Assembly: GCA_965243245.1 (NCBI GenBank)
Contig: OZ251536.1
Location: 558,001-622,000 of the forward strand
Length of the DNA stretch: 64,000 bases
Direction of reading: 5' to 3'
Source: JAYQKL01 sp965243245
Lineage (GTDB): Bacteria > Pseudomonadota > Alphaproteobacteria > RS24
The notes below the pieces were generated by a model that ran no database searches, was not told where the DNA came from, and saw nothing but the letters and a program-made list of their open reading frames with translations. Below, one piece after another: positions 8,602 through 16,584 of the stretch. A program made the translations under genes and the position numbers. How positions within the stretch are numbered: position 1 is the first letter of the stretch; every line of letters begins with the position of its first letter.

Positions 8602-9345
8602 TCAGCTTATAGATTTCGGGTTATAGAAAAGATAATCAGTTGTTCCTTGATAGCCATTCACCTCAATAAATTGGTTCTCGGTTTGATAGCCAAGGCTTTG
8701 ATAACCCAGAGCCGATAGGCTTTCAAAAATATCTGCGGCGCGGTAATTCATCCGCTGGCAAAACTCGTCGCAAATTTCTAAAACAATTGTAGGCATGTCA
8801 CGCTTAATGACCCCCGCCCCTCCTTTAAGAACCAAGCCTTCAGCACCTTCAACATCAGCTTTTATCAAAACGATATTTTCCAGCCCCTGCTCACTGGCAA
8901 ATGTATCCAACGTCATCACTTGAACTTTTTCAAGAATATAATCCCGCTTCTCTTCAGCCCCCAAATGAGATAGTCCAATTCCCATGCGCCCCCGCGCTTT
9001 AACAGGAATAGAAATATCCAACTTTCCCGGCGCGTCCGCCAAAGCTAAAAGCCAAGGCTTAATCTTTAAGTGCCGCTGGCTGATTTTTTGTAAAATAGTA
9101 TAACAATATTCAATCGGCTCAAAAGCATGAATGGTTAAATCATGCGTTTTCAGAAAAGCCAGCTCTTTGGCTATGTATCCAAAATGCGCCCCAACATCGA
9201 GGGCAATTCCTTGCTTTTTAACATAAGGCAACCACGCTTGAACCGTGGCTTTATGGGGGCGTTTGAAACGCGCCTTTAATAAATGTTGGTACCACGCAAA
9301 TCTTTGACGTGGCCTGTTATAAACCTCTTCTCGGTCAAGTTCCAA
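8602..9345 (-). CDS. FkbM family methyltransferase
   Basis: A 247-residue SAM-dependent methyltransferase of the FkbM type, which usually O-methylates sugars or polyketides. The SAM-binding motif is LDVGAHFGYIAKEL (about 53-66), followed by HAFEPIEYCY (about 79-88) and the FkbM-typical segment DTFASEQGLENIVLIKADVEG around 145-165. The start is a TTG preceded by GAGGG; a stop lies in frame directly upstream, so no longer version exists. It follows the AgcS symporter gene by 12 bp on the same strand. The natural substrate is not apparent. Confidence 0.87.
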   Translation of the reverse strand: MELDREEVYNRPRQRFAWYQHLLKARFKRPHKATVQAWLPYVKKQGIALDVGAHFGYIAKELAFLKTHDLTIHAFEPIEYCYTILQKISQRHLKIKPWLLALADAPGKLDISIPVKARGRMGIGLSHLGAEEKRDYILEKVQVMTLDTFASEQGLENIVLIKADVEGAEGLVLKGGAGVIKRDMPTIVLEICDEFCQRMNYRAADIFESLSALGYQSLGYQTENQFIEVNGYQGTTDYLFYNPKSIS

Positions 9346-9357
9346 AACAAAGCACCC

Positions 9358-10872
9358 TCAATTAGCAACCTTTTGGTCTGGTTTTTTCATCTCTAGTTGC
9401 TCCCAATATGCTTGCAAATCCCGCTTAATATCTGGCGCAAGGATATATAAGCCAATTAAATTAGGAATAGCCATGACAAAAATAAGAGCATCCGCAAAAT
9501 CCAAAATAGCATTGAGTTGAACAGAAGCACCAATGACGATGAAACTACAAAAAATAAGCCCAAATACCCGTTCTTTATTTTTGCTTTCCCCGAATAAATA
9601 AGTCCAGCCCTTCGTGCCATAATAAGCCCAAGCTAACATGGTGGAAAAAGCAAACAGCAAGGCAACAACAGATAAAAGCACTGGCGACCATGAAATTTTT
9701 GCTTCAAAAGCCGCCGATGTCAGCTCAATACCTGACAGCTTACCTCCCATCAACATGTCAGCTGGCAATGATGTCACCAGTACAAGCCCCGTCAACGTGC
9801 AAATAACAACCGTATCAATAAACGGCTCCAGCAAAGCAACAAAGCCTTCCGTTACGGGCTTATCAGTAATCACGGCAGAATGAGCAATGGCAGCAGAACC
9901 CAGTCCTGCTTCATTGGAAAACGCCGCGCGTTGAAAGCCCAGTATCATAATACCAACCACGCCCCCAGACATGCCATCCATAGTGAACGCGCCGTGGATT
10001 ATGGCTCCAAATGCGGCCGGTATCTCGGTGATGTTGATGCCCACGATCACCAATGCCCCAACGACATAAATAGCCACCATGAAGGGCACAAGACGAGACG
10101 TTATATTGGCAATTGATTTAATACCGCCAAGGATAATCAGACCAATTAATCCTGCCAGAAATAAACCAACCAGCCAACCATAGCCGACAAGTGGACTTTG
10201 CATCCCGCCAGAAACCTCTACCAGTTGGACATAGGCTTGATTGGATTGAAACATATTGCCAATACCCAAACAGCCAATGACAATACTGGCAGCAAAGAAA
10301 ATACCAAGATATTTACCCAATTTGACATATCCCTTTTGGGCTAAACCATCTCGCAAATAATACATGGGCCCGCCCGATACACTCCCATCATCATTAATGA
10401 TGCGATATTTCACCCCAAGGGTACATTCGACAAATTTGGTTGTCATGCCGACAAAACCTGCAACGATGAGCCAGAAAATGGCGCCCGGCCCGCCTAGCGA
10501 AACCGTGATGGCGACCCCTGCTATGTTACCGATGCCGACCGTTCCAGAAACCGCCGCTGTGAGGGCTTGGTAATGGGTAATCTCGCCGCTGTGTTTTTTA
10601 TCGCTATAGACCCCTCGGACAATATCAATGGCATGGCCAAAACCGCGCAAATTGATAAAGCCGAGATATATGGTGAAGAAAAACGCGGCTAATATGAGCC
10701 AGCACACAATCAACGGAACATCTGCGCCAGCGATTGGCACAGAGTAAAAAATAAAGGAAGATAAGAAATTTGTTAAAGGTTGGATTAAGTCATTTATTTT
10801 CTCATCAATTGATTGGGCATGACTTATTGTCGGCATTAAGGTTGCCAAAATTAGAAATATATTTCTCAGCAT
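9358..10872 (-). CDS. Sodium:alanine (AgcS family) amino acid symporter
   Basis: An inner-membrane Na+- or H+-coupled importer of alanine or glycine. The protein has many hydrophobic segments and the AgcS signature, including HYQALTAAVSGTVGIGNIAG and GGPGAIFWLIVAGFVGMTTKF in the N-terminal half and AFSNEAGLGSAAIAHS (about 320-335). An N-terminal cleavable-looking signal (MLRNIFLILATLMPTISHA) supports the chosen ATG; a longer frame begins 48 bp upstream. Length, about 504 residues, is within the family range. It shares a divergent promoter region with the aldehyde dehydrogenase operon. Confidence 0.92.
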   Translation of the reverse strand: MLRNIFLILATLMPTISHAQSIDEKINDLIQPLTNFLSSFIFYSVPIAGADVPLIVCWLILAAFFFTIYLGFINLRGFGHAIDIVRGVYSDKKHSGEITHYQALTAAVSGTVGIGNIAGVAITVSLGGPGAIFWLIVAGFVGMTTKFVECTLGVKYRIINDDGSVSGGPMYYLRDGLAQKGYVKLGKYLGIFFAASIVIGCLGIGNMFQSNQAYVQLVEVSGGMQSPLVGYGWLVGLFLAGLIGLIILGGIKSIANITSRLVPFMVAIYVVGALVIVGINITEIPAAFGAIIHGAFTMDGMSGGVVGIMILGFQRAAFSNEAGLGSAAIAHSAVITDKPVTEGFVALLEPFIDTVVICTLTGLVLVTSLPADMLMGGKLSGIELTSAAFEAKISWSPVLLSVVALLFAFSTMLAWAYYGTKGWTYLFGESKNKERVFGLIFCSFIVIGASVQLNAILDFADALIFVMAIPNLIGLYILAPDIKRDLQAYWEQLEMKKPDQKVAN

Positions 10873-10970
10873 GGATTTGGACTCTTTTTTAATTGCCAAA
10901 ATACTATTGCATGATTCCAAAAATTAAGAAAGCCAGAGTAAAGTAAAACCCAAAGCCTGCGTTTTTGTTT

Positions 10971-10999
10971 TTTACATGAAGCTTTTTCACATATATAAT
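10971..10999 (+). promoter_or_regulatory. Sigma-70-type promoter for the aldehyde dehydrogenase operon
   Basis: TTTACA (5 of 6 consensus bases) and a perfect TATAAT are separated by 17 bp, ending 40 bp before the aldehyde dehydrogenase ATG. Confidence 0.65.
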
Positions 11000-11039
11000 A
11001 AAGCTATATAATACTAAACCTTTTATAAATGGTACCCAA

Positions 11040-12428
11040 ATGTCTGAATTTATTTGCACGTCGCCTATCGATGGCATTGAGTTATTTTCAGGCCATTATG
11101 CCACCCAAGACACAATCGCTACGGTTTTGCAAAAAGCCCGCACGGCACAGAAGCAATGGGCGCAGATACCACTTGCAGAGCGGTTGAGCATTTTGCAAAA
11201 TGCAATCACCTATTTGCACGATAAAAAAGAACAGATCGGTTTAGAGATTACCCGCCAAATGGGTCGCCCGATACGGTTTAGTCCAAATGAATTAAACGGC
11301 CTAAAGTCGCGCGGCGAGACCATGCTTGAGCTGGCATCTGATGCATTAATGGACCTCACCCCTGCTCCCAAAGAAGGCGTTGATAGGTTCATCCGACGTG
11401 TACCCGTGGGTGTTGTTGCGGTTTTGGCGCCGTGGAATTACCCCTATTTAACTTCTGTGAATGTTATCATTCCGGCTTTGGCGGCGGGCAATAGCGTGAT
11501 TTTAAAACATGCTTCCCAAACCCCGCTCGTTAGCTTGCGTTGGCAAGAGGCGTTTGATGAAGCCGGATTAGCTGAGGGTGTGTTCCAACATTTATTTCTC
11601 TCGCATGAGGGCACGGCTGACTTGCTGAGCCAAAAAGAAATCAATTATGCCGCCTTTACAGGCTCGGTATCTGGCGGGCAGGCGATAACACAGGCACTTG
11701 CACAAAGGCTCGCTGGCGCAGGGTTCGCTGGCGCAGGGCTAGAGCTAGGCGGCAAAGACCCTGCTTTTGTACGCGCCGATGCAGACCTTGCCTATGCCGT
11801 TACTGAGCTTGCTGATGGTGCATTTTTCAATAGCGGACAATCATGCTGCGGGGTTGAACGCATTTATGTTGCCGACACGCTGTTTGACGATTTTGTACCG
11901 CTCTTTATCGCAGAGGCTGAAAAGTTAAAGCTTGGCGATCCGCTATCATCTGATACGACTTTGGGCCCGATGGTTTCGGGACAGGCGGCTGATGCGGTCC
12001 GAGAGCAAATTGGCGATGCCCTCGACAAAGGCGCGAAAGCGCATTTGCCGCTTGATACTAGTCAAGGTAGTGCCTATATGCTGCCGCAGATTTTGACGCA
12101 AGTTTCGCATGAAATGGATGTGATGTGTGAAGAAAGTTTCGGGCCGGTTATTGGTATTATGCCCGTCAAAGATGATGATGAAGCCATCCGCCTGATGAAT
12201 GACAGCGCGTATGGTCTGACGGCCTCGATTTGGAGCGGCGATAAGGCGCAAGCAGAAAGCATTGGCAATCGCCTTGAAACAGGAACGGTGTTTCTTAATC
12301 GCTGTGATTATCTTGATCCCTATTTAGCTTGGACAGGCGTTAAGAACTCTGGGCGGGGATGCACGCTCTCTCGGCTTGGGTATGAGAGTTTAACGCGTCC
12401 CAAGTCCTTTCATTTTAAAACCATCTGA
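11040..12428 (+). CDS. NAD(P)-dependent aldehyde dehydrogenase
   Basis: A 462-residue ALDH-superfamily enzyme oxidising an aldehyde to the acid. It shows the Rossmann/cofactor region (APWNYPYLTSVN about 136-147, FTGSVSGG about 206-213), the general-base Glu in LELGGKDP and the catalytic Cys in NSGQSCCGVERIYV (about 264-277), plus ESFGPVIGIMP near the C-terminus. Substrate class is not decidable, though succinate-semialdehyde-type enzymes are similar. A 15-bp unit is duplicated in frame (AGAGF/AGAGL) just before LELGG. It heads an operon with a TauD-type dioxygenase and an amidotransferase remnant. Confidence 0.93.
   Translation: MSEFICTSPIDGIELFSGHYATQDTIATVLQKARTAQKQWAQIPLAERLSILQNAITYLHDKKEQIGLEITRQMGRPIRFSPNELNGLKSRGETMLELASDALMDLTPAPKEGVDRFIRRVPVGVVAVLAPWNYPYLTSVNVIIPALAAGNSVILKHASQTPLVSLRWQEAFDEAGLAEGVFQHLFLSHEGTADLLSQKEINYAAFTGSVSGGQAITQALAQRLAGAGFAGAGLELGGKDPAFVRADADLAYAVTELADGAFFNSGQSCCGVERIYVADTLFDDFVPLFIAEAEKLKLGDPLSSDTTLGPMVSGQAADAVREQIGDALDKGAKAHLPLDTSQGSAYMLPQILTQVSHEMDVMCEESFGPVIGIMPVKDDDEAIRLMNDSAYGLTASIWSGDKAQAESIGNRLETGTVFLNRCDYLDPYLAWTGVKNSGRGCTLSRLGYESLTRPKSFHFKTI
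11710..11739 (+). repeat. 15-bp in-frame tandem duplication in the aldehyde dehydrogenase
   Basis: TCGCTGGCGCAGGG[TC] occurs twice back to back, inserting AGAGF/AGAGL just before the conserved LELGGKDP motif of the active site. Confidence 0.85.
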
Positions 12429-12442
12429 CTTTTGAGGCTAAC

Positions 12443-13300
12443 ATGACGATAGAATTTAAAACTTTTAAAGTGAGCAGAATAAGCAGTGCCATGGGCGCGA
12501 TGATTGAGGGTATCGATTTATCTGCGCCTTTGCCAGAGGCTCAGTTTGAGGAAATTCGGCGCGCGCTTTTCACCTTTGGAGCGATAGGGTTCCCCAACCA
12601 GAAGCTAGACTTTAATAATCATGCAGATTTTGCAAGACGCTTTGGCACGTTGGAGGTTCACCCGATTGTTAAGGGCATGGAGGCACATCCTGAGATTATC
12701 AAAATGTATAAGCCGGCGGGTTCTCGTGCGAGTTTTGGGGTGGGGTGGCATTCGGATAATTCGTTTTTCACCGCGCCCAGTCTTGGTTCTATTTTATATG
12801 CCAAAAAAGTGCCGCCTATTGGCGGCGATACGTTATTTGCCAATCAGCAATTGGCTTATGAGCGTTTGTCGCAAGGCCTTAAGCAGACGCTTGATGGTCT
12901 TGTTGCTATTCATAGTGCGCGCGCGGCCTATACTTCCAAGACGGCGCTAGAGAAATACGACACGGATGAGCCGATACAATATAAGCGCAGTGCAATCATT
13001 GAGGACATGACGGAACACCCTGCTATTATCCGCCATCCTGCTACGGGTTGCAAAGCTCTTTATGTGAATCCGATGTTCACCAGCCATTTCAAGGGCTGGA
13101 GCCTTGAAGAGAGCCGCCCGTTACTTGATTATCTTTTACGTTATTGCGTGCGCGAGGATTTTCAATGCCGTTTTGCTTGGGAAGCGGGGATGGTTGCGAT
13201 GTGGGATAATCGGATTGTTCAGCATGCGGCGATGGATGATTACCCTGATTATGAGCGCATTATTTATCGGATTACGGTTAATGGTGAGAAGCTAAAATAA
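12443..13300 (+). CDS. TauD/TfdA-family Fe(II)/2-oxoglutarate dioxygenase
   Basis: A 285-residue oxygenase of the TauD/TfdA family, coupling 2-oxoglutarate decarboxylation to substrate hydroxylation. The metal triad is visible: HSD in GVGWHSDNSF (about 92-101) and the distal His in DNRIVQHAAMDDY (about 253-265), followed by the 2-oxoglutarate-binding Arg (YRIT). Family members act on taurine, sulfonates, phenoxyacetates and others; the substrate is unknown here, although a cysH/siroheme sulfur-assimilation locus lies 2 kb away. It follows the aldehyde dehydrogenase by 14 bp, so the two enzymes plausibly act in one degradation route. Confidence 0.92.
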   Translation: MTIEFKTFKVSRISSAMGAMIEGIDLSAPLPEAQFEEIRRALFTFGAIGFPNQKLDFNNHADFARRFGTLEVHPIVKGMEAHPEIIKMYKPAGSRASFGVGWHSDNSFFTAPSLGSILYAKKVPPIGGDTLFANQQLAYERLSQGLKQTLDGLVAIHSARAAYTSKTALEKYDTDEPIQYKRSAIIEDMTEHPAIIRHPATGCKALYVNPMFTSHFKGWSLEESRPLLDYLLRYCVREDFQCRFAWEAGMVAMWDNRIVQHAAMDDYPDYERIIYRITVNGEKLK

Positions 13301-13335
13301 AGTTTTTTAAAATTCATGAGGGTTTGTGTCAGCTG

Positions 13336-13746
13336 ATGTCAGATGGTTTAAAATTTATTGTCCTTGATTGCTATAATGCTGAGGGAAAAGCGGCACTTGA
13401 AAATTGCGGCGCGACCCTTGCGGGGAAGGCTCATTCATTTGCTCAGGCGATTGATGTCGGTTTTTTGAAGGGGCGTTTTTGGGCAACCCAATATCATCCT
13501 GAATATGATTATGCTGAAATGAGTAATTTGACACAGGCACGCAAGAACGGGCTTTTGAAAGACGGTGTTTTTTCTGATGAGGCGAGTCTTGAGACCTATT
13601 CAGCCGATTTAAAAGCCTATCAGAAAAACCCGGCGCGCACTGATATTGCTGAAAAATATAAGCTGCTGACAGTACTCCATAATCCTGCTTCACGGACGAA
13701 TGAGATTCGCAATTGGCTTCGGTATTTTTTTAATGTCGATGCGTAA
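13336..13746 (+). pseudogene. Class I glutamine amidotransferase-like gene with a large internal deletion
   Basis: The 136-residue product joins the N-terminal strand of a GMP-synthase-like amidotransferase (LKFIVLDCYNAEG, then GATLAGK at about residues 22-28) directly to the C-terminal part (SFAQAIDV, then GRFWATQYHPEYD near 50-62). From family knowledge, about 110 residues including the nucleophilic Cys elbow are absent; the distal His and Glu (YHPE) remain. The frame is intact after the junction through a plausible C-terminus, so it may be expressed, but amidotransferase activity is not possible. It follows the dioxygenase gene by 35 bp. An ATG 12 bp upstream is an alternative start. Confidence 0.65.
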
Positions 13747-13761
13747 GCGGTGAGTTGGCTA

Positions 13762-13863
13762 TCACTTGGCAAGTAGTTCAAGCACATCGTGCGCCTCAAC
13801 ATCATCTTGCTCGGCGGCTTTAAGTCGGCTAATAAGCTGTAGTCGTCCATGATTAGAACCCCG
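13762..13863 (-). pseudogene. Orphan C-terminal coding fragment
   Basis: On the minus strand 33 sense codons (SNHGRLQLISRLKAAEQ, then DDVEAHDVLELLAK and TGA) read like a genuine charged helical C-terminus, with codon choice like its neighbours. The frame closes upstream with a TAA lying exactly at the edge of the direct repeat at 13863, and there is no start codon. I read it as the 3' remnant of a gene cut by rearrangement; the family is not recognised. Confidence 0.35.
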
Positions 13864-13901
13864 TTATTTGATTAAACAAAACGGCACCAATCCTTTTGAC
13901 T
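13863..13901. repeat. Direct repeat, copy 1 (39 bp)
   Basis: Nearly identical to 14137-14176: the 24 bases from AAAACGGCACC through TTTTGACT are identical and the preceding 15-16 differ at three positions. This copy also holds one arm and the loop of the putative RNA terminator. Confidence 0.8.
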
Positions 13902-13908
13902 GGTGCCG
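13876..13908 (-). terminator. Rho-independent terminator of the candidate RNA
   Basis: On the minus strand CGGCACCA and TGGTGCCG form a perfect 8-bp stem with a 10-base loop, followed at once by TTTTGTTT. Confidence 0.65.
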
Positions 13909-14087
13909 GGGTGTTTACAAATCGCAACTAGACGACCGCGACGCTTTTAGCCGCGAGACCTATTGTATGACGCCGCCACCCCGACTTAATGTCGAGATGA
14001 CTTTAAGGACGACAGGTGTCACTGCCGCTAGCTGTGAGGTTGTAATACCCCGGAACTAGACCCCAAAATCAAGTAAGGTCTACCTCT
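13876..14087 (-). ncRNA. Candidate stand-alone structured small RNA (about 210 nt)
   Basis: No convincing reading frame covers this stretch. On the minus strand it has a promoter-like sequence upstream, a terminator at its end, and long-range complementarity: CCGGGGT (14047-14053) with ACCCCGG (13906-13912), continued by TTACAA with TTGTAA. Inside are local hairpins (CGAC/GTCG around ATTAA; CGGCA/TGTCG). The bases are much G+C richer than the flanks. I checked for tmRNA, 6S, 4.5S and RNase P landmarks and found none that convince, so the class is open. The closing stem shares three bases with the terminator stem. Confidence 0.4.
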
Positions 14088-14093
14088 GTGGCT

Positions 14094-14123
14094 AGTTTAC
14101 CATGTTGCATCTATTAGGGTCAA
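14094..14123 (-). promoter_or_regulatory. Promoter-like sequence for the candidate RNA
   Basis: TTGACC (5 of 6) and TAAACT (4 of 6) are separated by 18 bp on the minus strand, placing a transcript start near 14087. Confidence 0.4.
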
Positions 14124-14132
14124 TTATTTGCG

Positions 14133-14679
14133 CTATGTTACTTGATTAAAATAAAACGGCACCAATCCTTTTGACTTCTGAGAAAGTTGCTTGGCATATT
14201 CTTTGTAGTTACGCTCACAGAAAATTGGTGGGCTTTGATAAGCATAGTAAACCCATAAAGCGACAATCCCTAAAAATACACATGCGCATAAGCCTTGTAT
14301 CAAAGCTTGGTCATTCAAAAATGAAGGCACAGAACATTTTTTAGTAAACCATAGATCCGACAAGAGAGTTGCAATGCCGATAAAAGGTATTGCGTAATAT
14401 GTTATTCCTCGAAGTGGAATTGGTGCTATGGCAATACGAAACTTATAGCGAATATCAGTTATGGTGAAGACAATTAATAAAACTGCCAGCGTGGCTATAA
14501 ATTCTGCAAAGCCAAATATTGAAGCTGGTAATGGTTCTGCCGCTTCCAACGATATTGCAGAAAAATCTACAAAGTCGCCCAATGGCCTCTGAAACAACGT
14601 CACGCAAAGCATTTGCTAGTAAATCAACACTGCCATTCAGTTTGTTTTTCGCCAGCGTTTTTTTCCCAGTTTTTTTCAT
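14133..14679 (-). pseudogene. Hypothetical membrane protein interrupted by a frameshift
   Basis: Two overlapping frames form one protein if a single base is removed from the CCC run at 14578-14580 (GGG on the coding strand): the first frame gives MKKTGKKTLAKNKLNGSVDL through VVSEAIG, the second continues GDFVDFSAISLEAAEPLP to the C-terminus. The repaired product is 181 residues with a Lys-rich start, three or four hydrophobic segments (about 65-85, 98-118, 133-155) and a polar tail ending SKGLVPFYFNQVT. No family is recognised. The last 40 bp are the second copy of the direct repeat, so the C-terminus may itself be altered. A sequencing error is the other explanation. Confidence 0.5.
14137..14176. 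repeat. Direct repeat, copy 2 (40 bp)
   Basis: Partner of 13863-13901, 274 bp away. It lies within the end of the frameshifted membrane protein gene and lacks the second terminator arm. Confidence 0.8.
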
Positions 14680-15011
14680 TTTTGTTCCCTGAATCTATCA
14701 ATTTTTTAGAACGCTAATACAACATCATCTATACAATTTTGGTTCAAACTAAATATAACAAACGCACAATGCAAGCCCAAAGCTTATATTATGCAATCAG
14801 AATTTTATATTCTAGGCGTTTGCCTGCCGTTTGACCTACTTAAACTACTATTCTATCGAGTGTGTCATTGTGACACGCTCCTCATTGAGGTAGAAAGAAA
14901 ACTCATTTATGTAGCGTGTCATATACTTACGGCTTGCATCATGCGGCAATCCGCCCGCTAAATTTAACCTCCGCCGTCCCTCACCCCTATTCCCGCTAAG
15001 TCAAAACAAAA
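14680..15011. other. Non-coding stretch between membrane protein and tRNA-Leu
   Basis: No gene is supported. It holds one hairpin at 14858-14880 (GAGTGTGTCA / TGACACGCTC, ten pairs with one wobble, loop TTG) without a T-run, and a further GCGTGTCAT copy of its arm near 14913. The rest is AT-rich and featureless. Confidence 0.5.
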
Positions 15012-15098
15012 TGGTGCGGCCGAGAAGACTCGAACTTCCACGGGTCTTACCCCACAGCGACCTCAACGCTGCGCGTCTACCAATTCCGCCACGGCCGC
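15012..15098 (-). tRNA. tRNA-Leu (anticodon GAG)
   Basis: An 87-nt class II tRNA. The acceptor stem GCGGCCG/CGGCCGC closes, CCA is encoded, the anticodon loop TTGAGGT gives GAG, the variable arm is long as expected for leucine, and the T-arm contains GTTCGAGTC. Confidence 0.95.
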
Positions 15099-15159
15099 AA
15101 AATAAACCAAAACAAAACAATAACACTTAACAAAAACACGCAAATCCTACAACATAAAA

Positions 15160-15903
15160 CTAAATCCCATCACCATCAACAAAATCCGCCGCATGAATAC
15201 CGCACTCCTCTTTCTCACTGCCAGACCAACGACCAGAACGGTAATCTCCACCAGCCTCAACCCTAGACGTGCAAGGCATACAACCAATCGACAAATAACC
15301 ATCCCTTACCAAAGGATGACGCGGCAAATTATGAGCCTCAATGTAACCCGACAAATATGACATATCATAATGGACCAAAGGATTGATGCTAACACGTCCC
15401 GTTTGAACATCTTCCAACTCAACAAAATCTAAACCAGAACGCAAAGACGTCTGAAAACGCTTGCGACCCGTAATCACAGCACCAAAACCCTCCAACGCAC
15501 GACGCTGAGGCAAAACCTTGCGAATATGACAACACCTATCTCCATCGCGTGACCATAAATCACCCGCAGAATCTAACAATTCCAAATCAGCCAGACGCGG
15601 CCCCAACGAGCGTACATCCATCAAACCAAGAAAAGACTGAAGACGATCACGAAATCGTAAAGTCTCACCAAATAACTTCCCCGTATTCAAAAACATAACA
15701 GGAATACTCGGGTCAATCTGCGAAACCTGATGAAGCAAAACAACCGACTCCGCTCCAAAAGAGGAAACAACACAAACACGCTTCGCAAACTCAACCTCAA
15801 TAATATCGCGCAAAACAGCATCGCTATCATAATCAACATAACGCGCATTCAGCTCAGCTATACGGCTTTGCTGTCGCTCTGGGACTTCAGCGGACACCGA
15901 CAT
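15160..15903 (-). CDS. cysH: Adenylyl-sulfate (APS/PAPS) reductase CysH
   Basis: Reduces activated sulfate to sulfite in assimilatory sulfate reduction. The 247-residue protein has the PAPS-reductase fold motif SSFGAESVVLLH (47-58) and both cysteine pairs of the 4Fe-4S type, CC at 124-125 and CMPC at 208-211, which from family knowledge point to APS rather than PAPS as substrate. The catalytic Cys is C234 in KEECGIH. LNTGKLF replaces the common LDTGYLF. A strong AAGGGGGTG site precedes the ATG, which lies 46 bp inside the end of the upstream siroheme gene, so translation is coupled. Confidence 0.93.
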   Translation of the reverse strand: MSVSAEVPERQQSRIAELNARYVDYDSDAVLRDIIEVEFAKRVCVVSSFGAESVVLLHQVSQIDPSIPVMFLNTGKLFGETLRFRDRLQSFLGLMDVRSLGPRLADLELLDSAGDLWSRDGDRCCHIRKVLPQRRALEGFGAVITGRKRFQTSLRSGLDFVELEDVQTGRVSINPLVHYDMSYLSGYIEAHNLPRHPLVRDGYLSIGCMPCTSRVEAGGDYRSGRWSGSEKEECGIHAADFVDGDGI

Positions 15904-16460
15904 TCAAGCCACCCCCTTTCATCAATCAACGCGTCACTGCGCGCCGCTACTTGCCTAAACGAAAGACCCGCCGCACGCCAACCCTCTCTCAATGCGCCGA
16001 GCTCATCCACCCGCTCTTGCCAGTCGCTCGAAAAACGAGCCGACAAAAAACCCTTCAAACGACGCGCCAATGTCGGAGACCTACCACCGCTCGACGCCGT
16101 CAATAATAAATCGCCCCGACGAACCAACGCCGGTACATGAAAATCACACTGCAATTTCACATCTTCAACATTTATCAACGTCTTACTCGCCCGCGCAATA
16201 GACACAAGCCGCACAGCTTCCCCATCCGACACATTAGCCACAAACACCAAAGATAAATCTTTAAGTTCCGCTTCTTTAATGTCGCGCTCAACCAAGCGAC
16301 CGCCCGCCAAGGCTTTCATCTCAGCCGATATGCGAGGCGCATAAACCTTAACACCTTGCACACCCGCCTCATCAAGCATCCGCAAACGGCGGCATGCCTC
16401 AACACCGCCACCAATAACAGCAACAGATAAACCTTTCACATCAACAATAATCGGAAGCAT
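15858..16460 (-). CDS. Siroheme synthase dehydrogenase domain protein (precorrin-2 dehydrogenase-like)
   Basis: A 200-residue protein matching the N-terminal module of CysG: NAD-binding loop VAVIGGGVEACRRL (about 13-26), FVANVSDGEAV (about 73-83), the dimer-region segment INVEDVKLQCDFHVPALVRRGDL (split here as INVEDVKLQCDF and HVPALVRRGDL, about 96-117) and ASSGGRSPTLARRLK. It would oxidise precorrin-2 to sirohydrochlorin, on the route to siroheme, the cofactor of sulfite reductase. Overlap with cysH fits a sulfur-assimilation operon. No methyltransferase domain follows. The ATG is preceded by AAAGG. Confidence 0.88.
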   Translation of the reverse strand: MLPIIVDVKGLSVAVIGGGVEACRRLRMLDEAGVQGVKVYAPRISAEMKALAGGRLVERDIKEAELKDLSLVFVANVSDGEAVRLVSIARASKTLINVEDVKLQCDFHVPALVRRGDLLLTASSGGRSPTLARRLKGFLSARFSSDWQERVDELGALREGWRAAGLSFRQVAARSDALIDERGWLECRCPLKSQSDSKAV

Positions 16461-16584
16461 AAATCTACCTTTCTAGGATAATATAATGTTACTTATCTAT
16501 TTTGTCATCTTTTTTATGTAATTTAAATTATTATACGTATATATAATGTATTTTATAAACCACACACCATGCTAAATAGAAAAC

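Noticed and set aside
13620..13850. 76-codon minus-strand frame starting MDDYSLL
   Set aside because: Most of it is antisense to the amidotransferase remnant; the coding-like signal near 13762-13863 is in a different frame.
13868..14059. 63-codon plus-strand reading frame
   Set aside because: It lies across the terminator and the structured RNA, with no ribosome site and atypical composition.
13905..14060. tmRNA (ssrA) on the plus strand, because GCGACGCTTTTAGCCGCG resembles a tag-coding end
   Set aside because: The reading frame does not give a hydrophobic ANDN...AA-type tag, tRNA-like ends are missing, and the terminator points to the minus strand.
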